The position numbers and the translations under genes are program-made. 64,000 bases of DNA, taken from positions 682,001 through 746,000 of the forward strand of contig NZ_CP015922.1 of NCBI RefSeq assembly GCF_001659725.1, in the 5' to 3' direction. The notes beneath the pieces were generated by a model that did not search any database, was not told the DNA's origin, and saw only the letters and a list, made by a program, of their open reading frames with translations. The stretch is from Polynucleobacter wuianus (GTDB lineage Bacteria; Pseudomonadota; Gammaproteobacteria; Burkholderiales; Burkholderiaceae). Each line of letters begins with the position of its first letter. Position 1 is the stretch's first letter. Positions 33,107-41,079 of the stretch are shown one piece after another.

Positions 33107-33736
33107 ATGTCGACACTCTCATCCGTACTATTTACCGAATACCGTAGCCGTGTGCTGGGCTTATTGTTGCTTCATCCTGAGCGTTCTTACTACTTGCGTG
33201 AAATTGCTCGAATCACGGCAACCGTTCCTGGAACGCTTAAGCGTGAATTGGATAAATTATCAGAAGTCGGTTTGTTGACTGTCAAAAAAGTCGGCAATCA
33301 AAATCATTACCAAGCAAATCAAGGGTGTCCAATTTACGAAGAATTATCAAATGTGCTGCGAAAGACGAGTGGCTTAAGTGATGTTTTGATAGACGCCTTA
33401 TTGCCGCTAAGTGAAAAATTACAAAGTGCATTTGTATTTGGATCTGTAGCCAGTGGAAAAGTAAATTCTAAAAGTGACATTGATCTACTATTGATTGGCG
33501 AAGTGAGTTATGCAGAAGTGGTTCTCCTAATGCATCCATTGCAAGAAAAATTAGGCAGAGAAATTAGCCCTAAGATCTTTGCTGCTAAAGAGTGGAAGAG
33601 GTTGATGAAAGATAATGGAGCTTTCGTCCATGATGTATTGAGTAAGCCAAAACTCTTCATCATCGGGAATGATCAACAGCTCAACTCCACTGAGGCCCCC
33701 CATCACACTACAAAACCTAATCGGAATCAGTCTTGA
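33107..33736 (+). CDS. Winged-helix + MNT-type nucleotidyltransferase (antitoxin-like)
   Basis: 209 residues. Residues 1-70 are an ArsR/MarR-like winged helix (YYLREIARITATVPGTLKRELDKL). Residues 100-190 are an MNT nucleotidyltransferase with FVFGSVASGKVNSKSDIDLLLIG, which supplies the GS-x10-DxD catalytic motif. MNT proteins pair with HEPN toxins and can inactivate them by AMPylation. The HEPN partner overlaps its 3' end by 68 nt but is frameshifted. The last 16 residues (STEAPHHTTKPNRNQS) lie entirely in that overlap and may not be functional. GAGG precedes the ATG. Confidence 0.85.
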   Translation: MSTLSSVLFTEYRSRVLGLLLLHPERSYYLREIARITATVPGTLKRELDKLSEVGLLTVKKVGNQNHYQANQGCPIYEELSNVLRKTSGLSDVLIDALLPLSEKLQSAFVFGSVASGKVNSKSDIDLLLIGEVSYAEVVLLMHPLQEKLGREISPKIFAAKEWKRLMKDNGAFVHDVLSKPKLFIIGNDQQLNSTEAPHHTTKPNRNQS

Positions 33737-34123
33737 TTCAATAGAGGTCGATCACTTTAATATTCGTAGGCTCATTGAAGCCGCACAATCCAGTTTGCAA
33801 GATGCCAAATTAAACTCTATTAGTAATGAAAGCCGTTTTGACCTAGCTTATAAAGCCATCATGCAATTAGCTAATGCAGCATTACAAGCCAAGGGCTATC
33901 GCGTGCTGACCAGTAAGCCAGGACATCATCAGCTCATGCTGCAAGCTTTGCCTCTTACCGTTGGTCTAGATAAATCCATCTTATCTTGCTCGATCAACTA
34001 CGCAAACAAAGAAATGCGATTGACTATTCAGGAGATATTGTTTCTGATGCTTTGACTGTCGAAGTGATTGAGCGAGCTGATTCATTATTAAAGCTTGTTC
34101 GAACTTGTTTGATCCCGACCTAG
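33669..34123 (+). pseudogene. HEPN-domain protein, frameshifted
   Basis: An intact frame from ATG 33669 reads the N-terminal HEPN part (NESRFDLAYKAIMQLANAALQAKGYR, then KPGHHQLMLQALPLTVG). At about 33980-33990 the expected C-terminal half continues in the -1 frame: LDQLRKQRNAIDYSGD then VEVIERADSLLKLVR, ending at TAG 34121-34123. The Arg/Asn-rich RKQRNAIDY core lies after the break, so the uninterrupted 128-residue product lacks the active region. A single-base deletion would explain this; a sequencing error or programmed slippage is also possible, though I see no classic slippery heptamer. Confidence 0.75.
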
Positions 34124-34243
34124 CTCCAGAATTAACTGCTGAATATTGAAGCCGTACTTTTTGGCCTATAGGGGGACAAGGTGGCAAAAGGCCCAAGAAA
34201 GAGGAAAGTTTCTCTTGAGGTATCTTAAGGGGAGGGGATGGGT

Positions 34244-34341
34244 GGATGAGCCAAACCCCCGGCACTGGCAGAAATTGGGTTTGGCTGCTTCGTTCCCGAC
34301 CTGACCAGGTTATCCAACCCACCATGCGGGGAGGCCCATCC
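34244..34341 (-). ncRNA. ffs: Signal recognition particle 4.5S RNA
   Basis: The minus strand carries the SRP domain IV core: CCAGGTCAGG-like ACCTGGTCAGGTCGGGAAC followed by GAAGCAGCC. Terminal pairing defines the ends: GGATG at 34337-34341 (5') with CATCC at 34244-34248 (3'), then GCC/GGC and CCCCG/CGGGG. About 98 nt fits bacterial 4.5S RNA. A -10 element TAAAAT lies just upstream on the minus strand. Its place directly before dnaX, in opposite orientation, is usual in related genomes. Confidence 0.93.
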
Positions 34342-34372
34342 AATTCCATTTTAGCTTGTTAGAATGTAAGAC

Positions 34373-36067
34373 ATGACAGCATTGGCATTAGCCCGTTCGT
34401 GGCGCCCTAAAACATTCTCTGAGCTAGTAGGACAAGACCATGTGGTTAAGGCCTTAACCCATGCTTTGGATCAGGGTCGCCTCCATCATGCATGGCTCTT
34501 TACTGGTACTCGTGGGGTAGGCAAGACTACGATTGCCCGCATTATGGCGAAAGCACTCAATTGCACTGGATCTGATGGATCAGGCAAGATGACTTCAGAG
34601 CCTTGCGGAAAATGTCCAGCTTGTATGGAAATCGATGCAGGTCGTTTTGTTGACTATATTGAGATGGATGCTGCAAGTAATCGTGGTGTTGACGATATTG
34701 CCGCCCTCCTAGAAAAAGCAGCATACGCACCAAGCAATGGTCGCTATAAGGTCTACATGATTGACGAGGTGCACATGCTCACCAATCATGCCTTTAATGC
34801 CATGCTCAAAACATTGGAAGAGCCACCAGAGCACGTCAAATTTATTCTGGCGACAACTGATCCGCAAAAGATCCCTGTCACCATTTTGTCTCGTTGTTTG
34901 CAGTTCAATCTCAAGCAAATGCCAGTACCACTCATCGTAGAGCACTTAGAAAAAGTACTCGCTGCAGAAAAAGTGGAATATGAAGTCAATGCACTGCGTG
35001 TTCTAGCCAAAGCTGCTCAAGGCTCAATGCGCGATGCTTTATCTCTGACGGATCAAGCCATTGCTTATGCTGCTGGCAAAGTGACCGAAGAATCGGTGCG
35101 TGGCATGCTCGGTACACTAGATGATGCGTATCTCATTCGCATTCTCGATTGCTTAATTGCTAAAGATGGCGCAAGCCTGCTTGCTGTTGCAAATGAGATG
35201 GGTGAGCGCAGTATGTCTTTCTCATTAGCATTGCAAGATTTATCTAGCTTGCTGCAAAAGATTGCAGCAGCGCAAGTCGTTCCAGAATCTGTATTAGAAG
35301 ATTGGCCAGAAGCAGGTGAGATTCGTCGCTTAGCTGGACAACTGACTAAAGAAGAAGCACAACTCTTCTACCAAATCACGATTACCAGCCGTCCTGACTT
35401 ATCACTTGCACCAGATGAGCAGACTGGCTTTGCAATGACGCTATTGCGTATGTTGGCGTTTCGTCCAGGTAATGGTGGGGGCGGCAGCACAGCACCTTCA
35501 CCAGCAGCGCCATCAGCGCCACCAGTAAATACCGCTCGACCTTCATCTGCACCAGCCGCAAGAGCTGCCACACCTACAGCAAAGTCAGCACCAGCATCTG
35601 CTCCAGTTAGGGCTGCTGCTCCTGCACCAGCCGCAGCTTTTCCTACTCCTTCCGCCGCTGTTCCTGCTGCTGGTAATCCTGCAGAGCATCCAGATTGGCA
35701 TGCCTTGATGCGTCAGTTGCCAGTGCGTGGTCTCGTGCAACAGTTGGCACATCAGACCGAGTTACAAGATTGGAATGATTCAGCAGTAGGTGTTAAAGCA
35801 ACAATCGTGACGCCGATGCCGCAGTTAGCTTCTGAGGCTTCTGTTGGTCGCTTGGCAGAAGCGCTTACAGCGCACTTTGGTAAGCCAGTCAAGATTGTGA
35901 TTGAGAAGGGTGAAGTAGAAGGTAAGACCGTTGCTAAGGTTGATGCGCAGATTCATCAAGAAAAGAGAATGAATGCTGAGCAAATGATTGCAGCTGATCC
36001 TTTTATTCAGCAATTAGAAAAAGAGTTTGGAGCCAAAGTGGTTGGTGGCTCTGTAAAGCCGCTGTAA
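34373..36067 (+). CDS. dnaX: DNA polymerase III tau/gamma subunit
   Basis: 564 residues. The clamp-loader AAA+ part has Walker A TGTRGVGKTT (44-53), zinc cysteines 64, 78, 81 and 84 (the first is separated by an insertion TGSDGSGKMTSEP), and Walker B-like MIDEVHML (129-136) with SRC as the Arg finger. Domain III follows to about residue 365. Then comes an Ala/Pro/Ser-rich linker (about 370-440) and a C-terminal tau domain starting near PDWHALMRQLPVRG. I see no obvious A-AAA-AAG slippery site for making gamma. It forms the ffs/dnaX/ybaB/recR block. Confidence 0.95.
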   Translation: MTALALARSWRPKTFSELVGQDHVVKALTHALDQGRLHHAWLFTGTRGVGKTTIARIMAKALNCTGSDGSGKMTSEPCGKCPACMEIDAGRFVDYIEMDAASNRGVDDIAALLEKAAYAPSNGRYKVYMIDEVHMLTNHAFNAMLKTLEEPPEHVKFILATTDPQKIPVTILSRCLQFNLKQMPVPLIVEHLEKVLAAEKVEYEVNALRVLAKAAQGSMRDALSLTDQAIAYAAGKVTEESVRGMLGTLDDAYLIRILDCLIAKDGASLLAVANEMGERSMSFSLALQDLSSLLQKIAAAQVVPESVLEDWPEAGEIRRLAGQLTKEEAQLFYQITITSRPDLSLAPDEQTGFAMTLLRMLAFRPGNGGGGSTAPSPAAPSAPPVNTARPSSAPAARAATPTAKSAPASAPVRAAAPAPAAAFPTPSAAVPAAGNPAEHPDWHALMRQLPVRGLVQQLAHQTELQDWNDSAVGVKATIVTPMPQLASEASVGRLAEALTAHFGKPVKIVIEKGEVEGKTVAKVDAQIHQEKRMNAEQMIAADPFIQQLEKEFGAKVVGGSVKPL

Positions 36068-36154
36068 GGCACTTTTGGTATTCAATAGAAATCAGATATT
36101 TAAGAAATTGAATCAATTTCACTCCATATAGATAATCATTAAGGAAAAGAAGCG

Positions 36155-36478
36155 ATGATGAAAGGTGGACTTGCTGGCCTCATGAAACAGGCGCAGCAGA
36201 TGCAAGAGAAGATGAAAACGGCGCAAGCTGAGCTGGCTGCGCTAGAAGTGACTGGCCAAGCGGCTGGTGGCTTGGTTAAAGTGACTATCTCTGGCAAATA
36301 CGAACTCAAACGGGTACAGATTGATCCAGGTGCAATGGATGATCGCGAGATGTTAGAAGACTTGATCGTGACTGCCTATACAGAAGCCTTCAAACAAGTA
36401 GAAGCAGCAAGCGCGCAATTAATGTCTGGTGCAACGGCTGGCATGCCAATGCCTCCTGGCTTTAAGTTGCCGTTCTAA
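36155..36478 (+). CDS. YbaB/EbfC-family nucleoid-associated protein
   Basis: 107 residues, the usual size. It starts MMKGGLAGLMKQAQQMQEKMKTAQAEL and has the YbaB core with GQAAGGLVKVTISGKYELKRVQIDP and the dimer segment EDLIVTAYTEAFKQVE. Proteins of this family bind DNA without strong specificity. It lies between dnaX and recR, the near-universal order in proteobacteria. AAGGAAAAG precedes the ATG. Confidence 0.95.
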   Translation: MMKGGLAGLMKQAQQMQEKMKTAQAELAALEVTGQAAGGLVKVTISGKYELKRVQIDPGAMDDREMLEDLIVTAYTEAFKQVEAASAQLMSGATAGMPMPPGFKLPF

Positions 36479-36497
36479 TTTTTCATTCGTTCATTTC

Positions 36498-37112
36498 ATG
36501 GCACGTGTAGAAGCACCTCAAGATGCACTCGGTCGATTGATCGAGGCATTGCGGGTATTGCCGGGAGTAGGCCCGAAGTCTGCTCAGCGCATGGCATTCT
36601 ATTTGTTGCAGCATGACCGCAATGGTGCAGCAGTGCTCGCTCAATCATTAGGCGAAGCAGTAGAGACGGTTGGCCACTGCGCCCGATGCAATACATTCTC
36701 AGAAACCCAAATCTGCAATACCTGCTCTGATGGTCGTCGCGATCCATCACTGCTGTGTATTGTAGAAACACCAGCTGACCAAGTGATGGTCGAGCAGACT
36801 TTGAGTTTCAAAGGAAATTACTTTGTACTCATGGGTCGCATTTCACCACTTGATGGCATGGGTCCTAATGAAATTCATTTTGATCGTTTACTGACTCGCA
36901 TTGAGAGCCCTGATACCGGTGTACCGATTCGAGAAGTAGTGCTAGCCACCAACTTCACGAGTGAAGGTGAGGCAACTGCGCATTACATTGGTGAAGTACT
37001 GAAGGCCAAAGGCATCAAAGTTACGCGGATCGCTAGAGGTATTCCGGTGGGTGGCGAGCTCGAGTATGTCGATGCCGGCACGCTCGCGAGAGCCTTGATG
37101 GATCGCCGGTAG
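36498..37112 (+). CDS. recR: Recombination mediator protein RecR
   Basis: About 204 residues from ATG 36498 (MARVEAPQDALGRL); the frame is open earlier but this matches the family start. It has the helix-hairpin-helix ALRVLPGVGPKSAQRMAF, a Cys4 zinc finger (CARCNTFSETQICNTC), the Toprim domain LCIVETPADQVMVEQ and the Walker-like C-terminal IARGIPVGGELEYVDAGTL. It loads RecA onto SSB-coated DNA with RecO and RecF. It overlaps nothing and lies 19 bp after ybaB. Confidence 0.95.
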   Translation: MARVEAPQDALGRLIEALRVLPGVGPKSAQRMAFYLLQHDRNGAAVLAQSLGEAVETVGHCARCNTFSETQICNTCSDGRRDPSLLCIVETPADQVMVEQTLSFKGNYFVLMGRISPLDGMGPNEIHFDRLLTRIESPDTGVPIREVVLATNFTSEGEATAHYIGEVLKAKGIKVTRIARGIPVGGELEYVDAGTLARALMDRR

Positions 37113-37190
37113 CATTTCCATCAACTTCTAGAGTTAACAAGGTGTTTTAAGTTATCCATTTGGTAAATCTATATTTGTCTCGAATGAATT

Positions 37191-37227
37191 ACAAAAGGTT
37201 GCATTTTACAACCTTTTGTGATAAATT
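37191..37227 (+). promoter_or_regulatory. Promoter/operator of the ParD-like/RelE module
   Basis: An 11-bp perfect inverted repeat, ACAAAAGGTTG (37191-37201) and CAACCTTTTGT (37209-37219), overlaps the promoter TTGCAT (37199-37204) - 17 bp - TAAATT (37222-37227). The antitoxin or the toxin-antitoxin complex probably binds here and represses the operon. Confidence 0.75.
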
Positions 37228-37261
37228 AATACCTATTAATGAAACGATGAAAGGTGATGTG

Positions 37262-37480
37262 ATGCCTATAGCTATCAAGTTATCTGATCTTCTGATTGAA
37301 GATGCAAAACCTTATGCACAAGCAATGCACAGGTCTGTTCCCAAGCAGATAGAGTATTGGGCTCGCTTGGGAAAGGTCGCGGAGGAGAATCCAGATTTAA
37401 CTGTTCAAATGCTTCAAGATATGCTGGTGAGCATTGAGGAGGTTAAGGTCGGCAATCTAAATCCTTATAAATTCGGATGA
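37262..37480 (+). CDS. ParD-like antitoxin
   Basis: 72 residues from ATG 37262 (MPIAIKLSDLLIEDAK), after AGGTG; the frame is open to 37160, upstream of the promoter, so earlier starts are unlikely. It fits the ParD_like antitoxin family: AKPYAQAMHRSVPKQIEYWARLGK is the ribbon-helix-helix region. The tail, rich in acidic residues (SIEEVKVGNLNPY), would bind the toxin. Its stop overlaps the toxin start by 4 nt (ATGA). Confidence 0.88.
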   Translation: MPIAIKLSDLLIEDAKPYAQAMHRSVPKQIEYWARLGKVAEENPDLTVQMLQDMLVSIEEVKVGNLNPYKFG

Positions 37481-37749
37481 TTGTATTAACAACGCCTCGA
37501 TTTGATCGGGCTACTAAAAAAATATTACCAGCTGAAAAGAAATCCTTAGATACGGCTGTCAAGGCTCTTATTGCCAATCCCTCGCTTGGAGAGATGAAAA
37601 AGGGAGATTTGTTGGGCACCCAAGTTTATAAGTTTAGGCACCAAAAACAGCAAATGCTGCTGGCCTACTCTATAAGCCTGGACGGCACAAAAATGGTTCT
37701 TGTTGGCTATGGAGTTCATGAGAATTTTTATCGAGATTTAAAGCGCTAG
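37477..37749 (+). CDS. RelE/ParE-family toxin
   Basis: 90 residues, the expected size. It begins MIVLTTPRFDRATKKILPAEK, has VKALIANPSLGEMKKGDLLG and YKFRHQKQQMLLAYSIS, and ends GYGVHENFYRDLKR, typical of the RelE/ParE fold. It might cleave mRNA on the ribosome or poison gyrase; the sequence alone does not tell. It overlaps the antitoxin by 4 nt, so the two form one module. There is no sign of disruption. Confidence 0.9.
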   Translation: MIVLTTPRFDRATKKILPAEKKSLDTAVKALIANPSLGEMKKGDLLGTQVYKFRHQKQQMLLAYSISLDGTKMVLVGYGVHENFYRDLKR

Positions 37750-37968
37750 GGCTTTAGATCAATCTTTTTATTCAGCATTTGTCGTCCATATGTCACTCTA
37801 GCGACATAAATACTAGGTAAATTACTCCTTTTTGGGGATAATTTGGGCTGCGCCACCCCTGGACTTCAATTCCAGGCTGTGAGTTGCTCGAAATTCCCAT
37901 CAATCTGTTGCTAGTACCTGTGCGACCTGTACGTCTTGTGCATTTGGCAACCCAATCAGAAATCGTGA

Positions 37969-39384
37969 ATGACCCGCAAACTTTTGCTCATTCTCCTGCT
38001 CGGTTTTATGACTGCTTCTGCCTATGCGCAGAGGGCAGGGTCTGGCGCTGACCAAATTGCGGGTTTTGCATCGCCAATTGAAGATCTTCCTACTGAAGGT
38101 ACTGTGTTTGGCTTGCCGGTGAACGTTCACGGTCAAACGACGTACATCAATCAGCGTTACAACAATTTCACCTCAAGCTATTCTGGTGTAAACAGTTTGA
38201 GCGCTCAGAAGTCGATGAGCTATACCTGGTCTGGTACATTATTTTTTGGTGCACGCGTTGCTCCAAACACCGATATTTATTTCAATCCTGAAGTGGTGTC
38301 AGGCGTAGCATTTTCTGGGTTGACAGGTTTAGGTGGCTTTACCAACGGCGAAGCAACTAAGGCGAGTGGGGCACAAGCGAAGTTTTATTCTGCGCGAGCA
38401 TTTGTGCGTCAAATTATTAATCAAGAGGGTGAAAAAGTTCTGCTTGAGAATGAAGCTAATCAAATTACGCAAACAGTCAGTAGTAATCGTGTAGTGGTGA
38501 CTGCTGGTCAATTTTCTACATTAGATATTTTTGACGATAGTCGCTATGCAAAAGACCCCCGTATTCAGTTTATGAACTGGGGCAATATGACCTATCTAGC
38601 TTATGACTACGCAGCGGATGCCCGTGGCTACAGCACTGGCTTAGCGGGTGAGTGGTATCTGAGCAATTGGGTGCTGCGCGCCTCTCGGATGCTTGCCCCA
38701 AAGACGCCAAACGGCAGAGACCTGAACTGGCAAATCTTTAATACTTATGGCGATCAAGTGGAAGTCGAGCGTCAGCACAGTATTGGTGACATGCCAGGTA
38801 AGGTCAGTGTCTTGGCGTATCGCAATCGTATGATATTGGCGCGTTTTCAGGACGCGACTAATTACGTGATTGCTAATAATGCGCAAGGCACACAAGCAAT
38901 TAATAATGTGCGCAATAATTATCAATACAAAACCGGTATTGGTATTAATGGTGAACAAGCTTTAACAAAAGACTTGGGTATCTATGGTCGCGCATTCACA
39001 TCTGATGGTCATACTGAAACCATGTCCTTTACTGAGGCAGATAATTCCATGTCAGTTGGCTTGGGAATGAATGGCACAAGCTGGACTCGTCCACATGACA
39101 CCATTGGAATCTCGATGATGCAAAACGGACTCTCGAGCTATCGGAAAAACTATTTACAAAATGGTGGTGTGTCTTACTTCATTGGCGATACTGCTTATCC
39201 ATACGCCGGCCCAAATCAGACAATTAACTATCGCCCGGAGCGCATTGGTGAGGTCTATTACAACGCCATGTTGATTAAGAATGTACTGCTAGGAGTGAAC
39301 TTTCAGCACATCCAAAATCCAGCCTATAACTCGGCTCGTGGACCGGTAAATATCGCTTCATTTAGGATTCATGCTGAGTTTTAA
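37969..39384 (+). CDS. OprB-like outer-membrane porin
   Basis: 471 residues with a signal peptide (MTASAYAQ). Alternating beta-strand pattern and the terminal Phe (RIHAEF) indicate an outer-membrane barrel. NVHGQTTYINQRYNNFTS, SGTLFFGARVAPNTDIYFNPEV and SGVAFSGLTGLGGFTNGE match the carbohydrate-selective porin (OprB) family. It would let sugars or other small solutes into the periplasm. It lies upstream of the metal-efflux operon, 183 bp apart, with a separate promoter between. The substrate is not determined. Confidence 0.85.
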   Translation: MTRKLLLILLLGFMTASAYAQRAGSGADQIAGFASPIEDLPTEGTVFGLPVNVHGQTTYINQRYNNFTSSYSGVNSLSAQKSMSYTWSGTLFFGARVAPNTDIYFNPEVVSGVAFSGLTGLGGFTNGEATKASGAQAKFYSARAFVRQIINQEGEKVLLENEANQITQTVSSNRVVVTAGQFSTLDIFDDSRYAKDPRIQFMNWGNMTYLAYDYAADARGYSTGLAGEWYLSNWVLRASRMLAPKTPNGRDLNWQIFNTYGDQVEVERQHSIGDMPGKVSVLAYRNRMILARFQDATNYVIANNAQGTQAINNVRNNYQYKTGIGINGEQALTKDLGIYGRAFTSDGHTETMSFTEADNSMSVGLGMNGTSWTRPHDTIGISMMQNGLSSYRKNYLQNGGVSYFIGDTAYPYAGPNQTINYRPERIGEVYYNAMLIKNVLLGVNFQHIQNPAYNSARGPVNIASFRIHAEF

Positions 39385-39449
39385 GGCTTTGGCGGGCTAG
39401 GGCCACAATTATTATCTTTAGAATCAATAGGATAGCAATCGTCAATAAT

Positions 39450-39477
39450 TCGACATTTGCGTTTTCTACCCTATAAT
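39450..39477 (+). promoter_or_regulatory. Promoter of the metal-efflux operon
   Basis: TCGACA (39450-39455) and the consensus TATAAT (39472-39477) with a 16-bp spacer. The start would be near 39484, leaving an 84-nt leader before the TTG start codon. Confidence 0.65.
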
Positions 39478-39486
39478 CCTTTAAAC

Positions 39487-39529
39487 CCCCTGTAACAGGT
39501 GGATGCGTGATCAAAATCTGCATCAGGGG
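39487..39529 (+). promoter_or_regulatory. Leader hairpin of the metal-efflux operon
   Basis: In the predicted leader, CCCCT (39487-39491) with AGGGG (39525-39529) and GATGC (39502-39506) with GCATC (39520-39524) stack into a hairpin with a 10-nt left-side bulge. The alternative CCTG/CAGG hairpin (39489-39492/39496-39499) uses the same left arm. It could be a regulatory leader, but no known riboswitch class is recognised. Confidence 0.4.
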
Positions 39530-39567
39530 CTATAAAAACAGCATTATTGATTTAGAGGCAGCCGCTT

Positions 39568-41070
39568 TTGTTCATTTTCGGCACACGCAAAATTAGCGCA
39601 GTATTTCCAGTCAAAAGAACCGCTTTTGCGCTCTTTGCTTCTGCTTTTTCTGCCGCTACCTTTGCTCAGGCAGATCAAACCCCTCCAGCAAGTGTCACCG
39701 TTCAAACCAGCGATGCTTCATTAAGTGCTCTGCCCTCAATTGGTGCTCAGCTCAGTAGCCAAGAAAAACCATCCAGAGCAGCAGAGTTATTTGCTCCAGT
39801 GACGAAAGCAAACACACCCAAGATTTATACCAAGCCTGTCGCAAGTGGACCAACTGAAATGGACCTGCGTCAACTTTGGAATGAACTCAAGATTAATAAT
39901 CCGCAACTCTCATCATTGCGCGAATCCTACTTATCTGCCAAAGCAACTGTGCCACAGATTGCGGCGCCTGCTAACCCACAAGTTGGTTTGGTGTGGTCAG
40001 GTATGCCAGTCGGTTCACCACTAGCGCTTGGTACGGCGGGTAGTAATCCCAATGTGAGCAATAACAATGCCATCTCGATTGCGCAGCCGTTTCAGTTTCC
40101 GGGCAAGAGAAGTTTGGCGGCCAACATTGCCGATACCAATGCAGAAGCATTGCTAGCGCAATCTGAAGCAACTTACTTACAGTTGGGCGCTCAGCTCTCT
40201 AGTCTTTACTACAACGCGCTCGCAGCACAAAAGCAATTGCAGGTCCTCAAAGAGTCTGTGGTTCGCCTAGAAATGATTAAGAACGTCGCTAAAGCACGTT
40301 ACGCGAATAACGCTGCCGCTTATGTTGAATACCTCAATGCACAAGTAGCACAAAGCGCAGCAGAGGCGGATCAATTTAATGTCGACCGTCAACTGCAAGT
40401 AGCGCTCAATAACATCAATACATTAGTGGGCCGTCACTCCCGTGAAAAATTGATTTTGCGAGGTGATGTACGCAAAGCATTAACGGGTGTGCCAACCTTA
40501 GTGGAGCTGGAAGACTATGCTGAAAGTAGCCACCCTTCATTAAAGAGTTCAGCATTGCAACTCGATGCTGCACGCAAAGGCGTTGACCTTGCCAAGAAAG
40601 CTTACTTGCCAGATTTTCAAGTGATAGGCTCTTCTTACACACCACGTGGTCCATTTTCTGCGAACAACGGCGCCTTGTATTACCAGTTTGAATTGGACCT
40701 CATCATTCCTCTGTATTTCTTTACTAAAGAGAAGTACGGAGTAGAGCAGGCGCAACGTAATCAAGCGTCGGCTGAAGCTGGCAATATCTCCAATCGCCAG
40801 CAAGTTGTTTTAGCAGTCAATACCGCTTATGCTGCCTATGAGCAGGCTAAAGTACAGACCCAGTTTCTAAAAGATAGACAAGTTCCACAGGCCGATGCAG
40901 CATATAAAGTCGGTTTGATTCAGTATTCCAATAATGGCCAAGGTTTCAATGATTTGTTGACTGCCCAGACACAGTTGCGTAATTTAGAGGTGCAGTTGGC
41001 TTTGGCGGAAGCAAACCTGATGCAGGCCCAAGCAGTGTTGCTGGTTTCTGCTGGTAAAGAACCTTTTTAA
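39568..41070 (+). CDS. CzcC-like outer-membrane efflux protein (TolC family)
   Basis: 500 residues from TTG 39568, preceded by AGAGG; no ATG occurs before the mature domain. The signal peptide ends near FSAATFAQ. OEP repeats are seen as MDLRQLWNELKINNPQLSSLRESYLSAKA (about 98), AISIAQPFQFPGKRSLAA, and VELEDYAESSHPSLKSS. It forms the outer-membrane channel for the efflux complex. The first gene of a three-gene operon, 9 nt before the adaptor. The metal is unknown; the pump's signature supports heavy metals. Confidence 0.9.
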   Translation: MFIFGTRKISAVFPVKRTAFALFASAFSAATFAQADQTPPASVTVQTSDASLSALPSIGAQLSSQEKPSRAAELFAPVTKANTPKIYTKPVASGPTEMDLRQLWNELKINNPQLSSLRESYLSAKATVPQIAAPANPQVGLVWSGMPVGSPLALGTAGSNPNVSNNNAISIAQPFQFPGKRSLAANIADTNAEALLAQSEATYLQLGAQLSSLYYNALAAQKQLQVLKESVVRLEMIKNVAKARYANNAAAYVEYLNAQVAQSAAEADQFNVDRQLQVALNNINTLVGRHSREKLILRGDVRKALTGVPTLVELEDYAESSHPSLKSSALQLDAARKGVDLAKKAYLPDFQVIGSSYTPRGPFSANNGALYYQFELDLIIPLYFFTKEKYGVEQAQRNQASAEAGNISNRQQVVLAVNTAYAAYEQAKVQTQFLKDRQVPQADAAYKVGLIQYSNNGQGFNDLLTAQTQLRNLEVQLALAEANLMQAQAVLLVSAGKEPF

Positions 41071-41079
41071 GGAGTCGTT

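Noticed and set aside
33981..34349. Minus-strand 122-residue frame
   Set aside because: It lies over the SRP RNA and the HEPN remnant and has no family features; it is a shadow frame.
35368..35571. Minus-strand Ala/Gly-rich frame inside dnaX
   Set aside because: It is a by-product of the Ala/Pro-rich linker codons of dnaX on the other strand.
34373..36067. Programmed frameshift for a gamma form of DnaX
   Set aside because: I found no A-AAA-AAG-like heptamer followed by a hairpin near the domain III/IV boundary.
37858..37876. tRNA-like anticodon stem (CCTGGA/TCCAGG around CTTCAAT) before the OprB-like porin
   Set aside because: No acceptor, D or T arm could be fitted around it, so it is not a tRNA.
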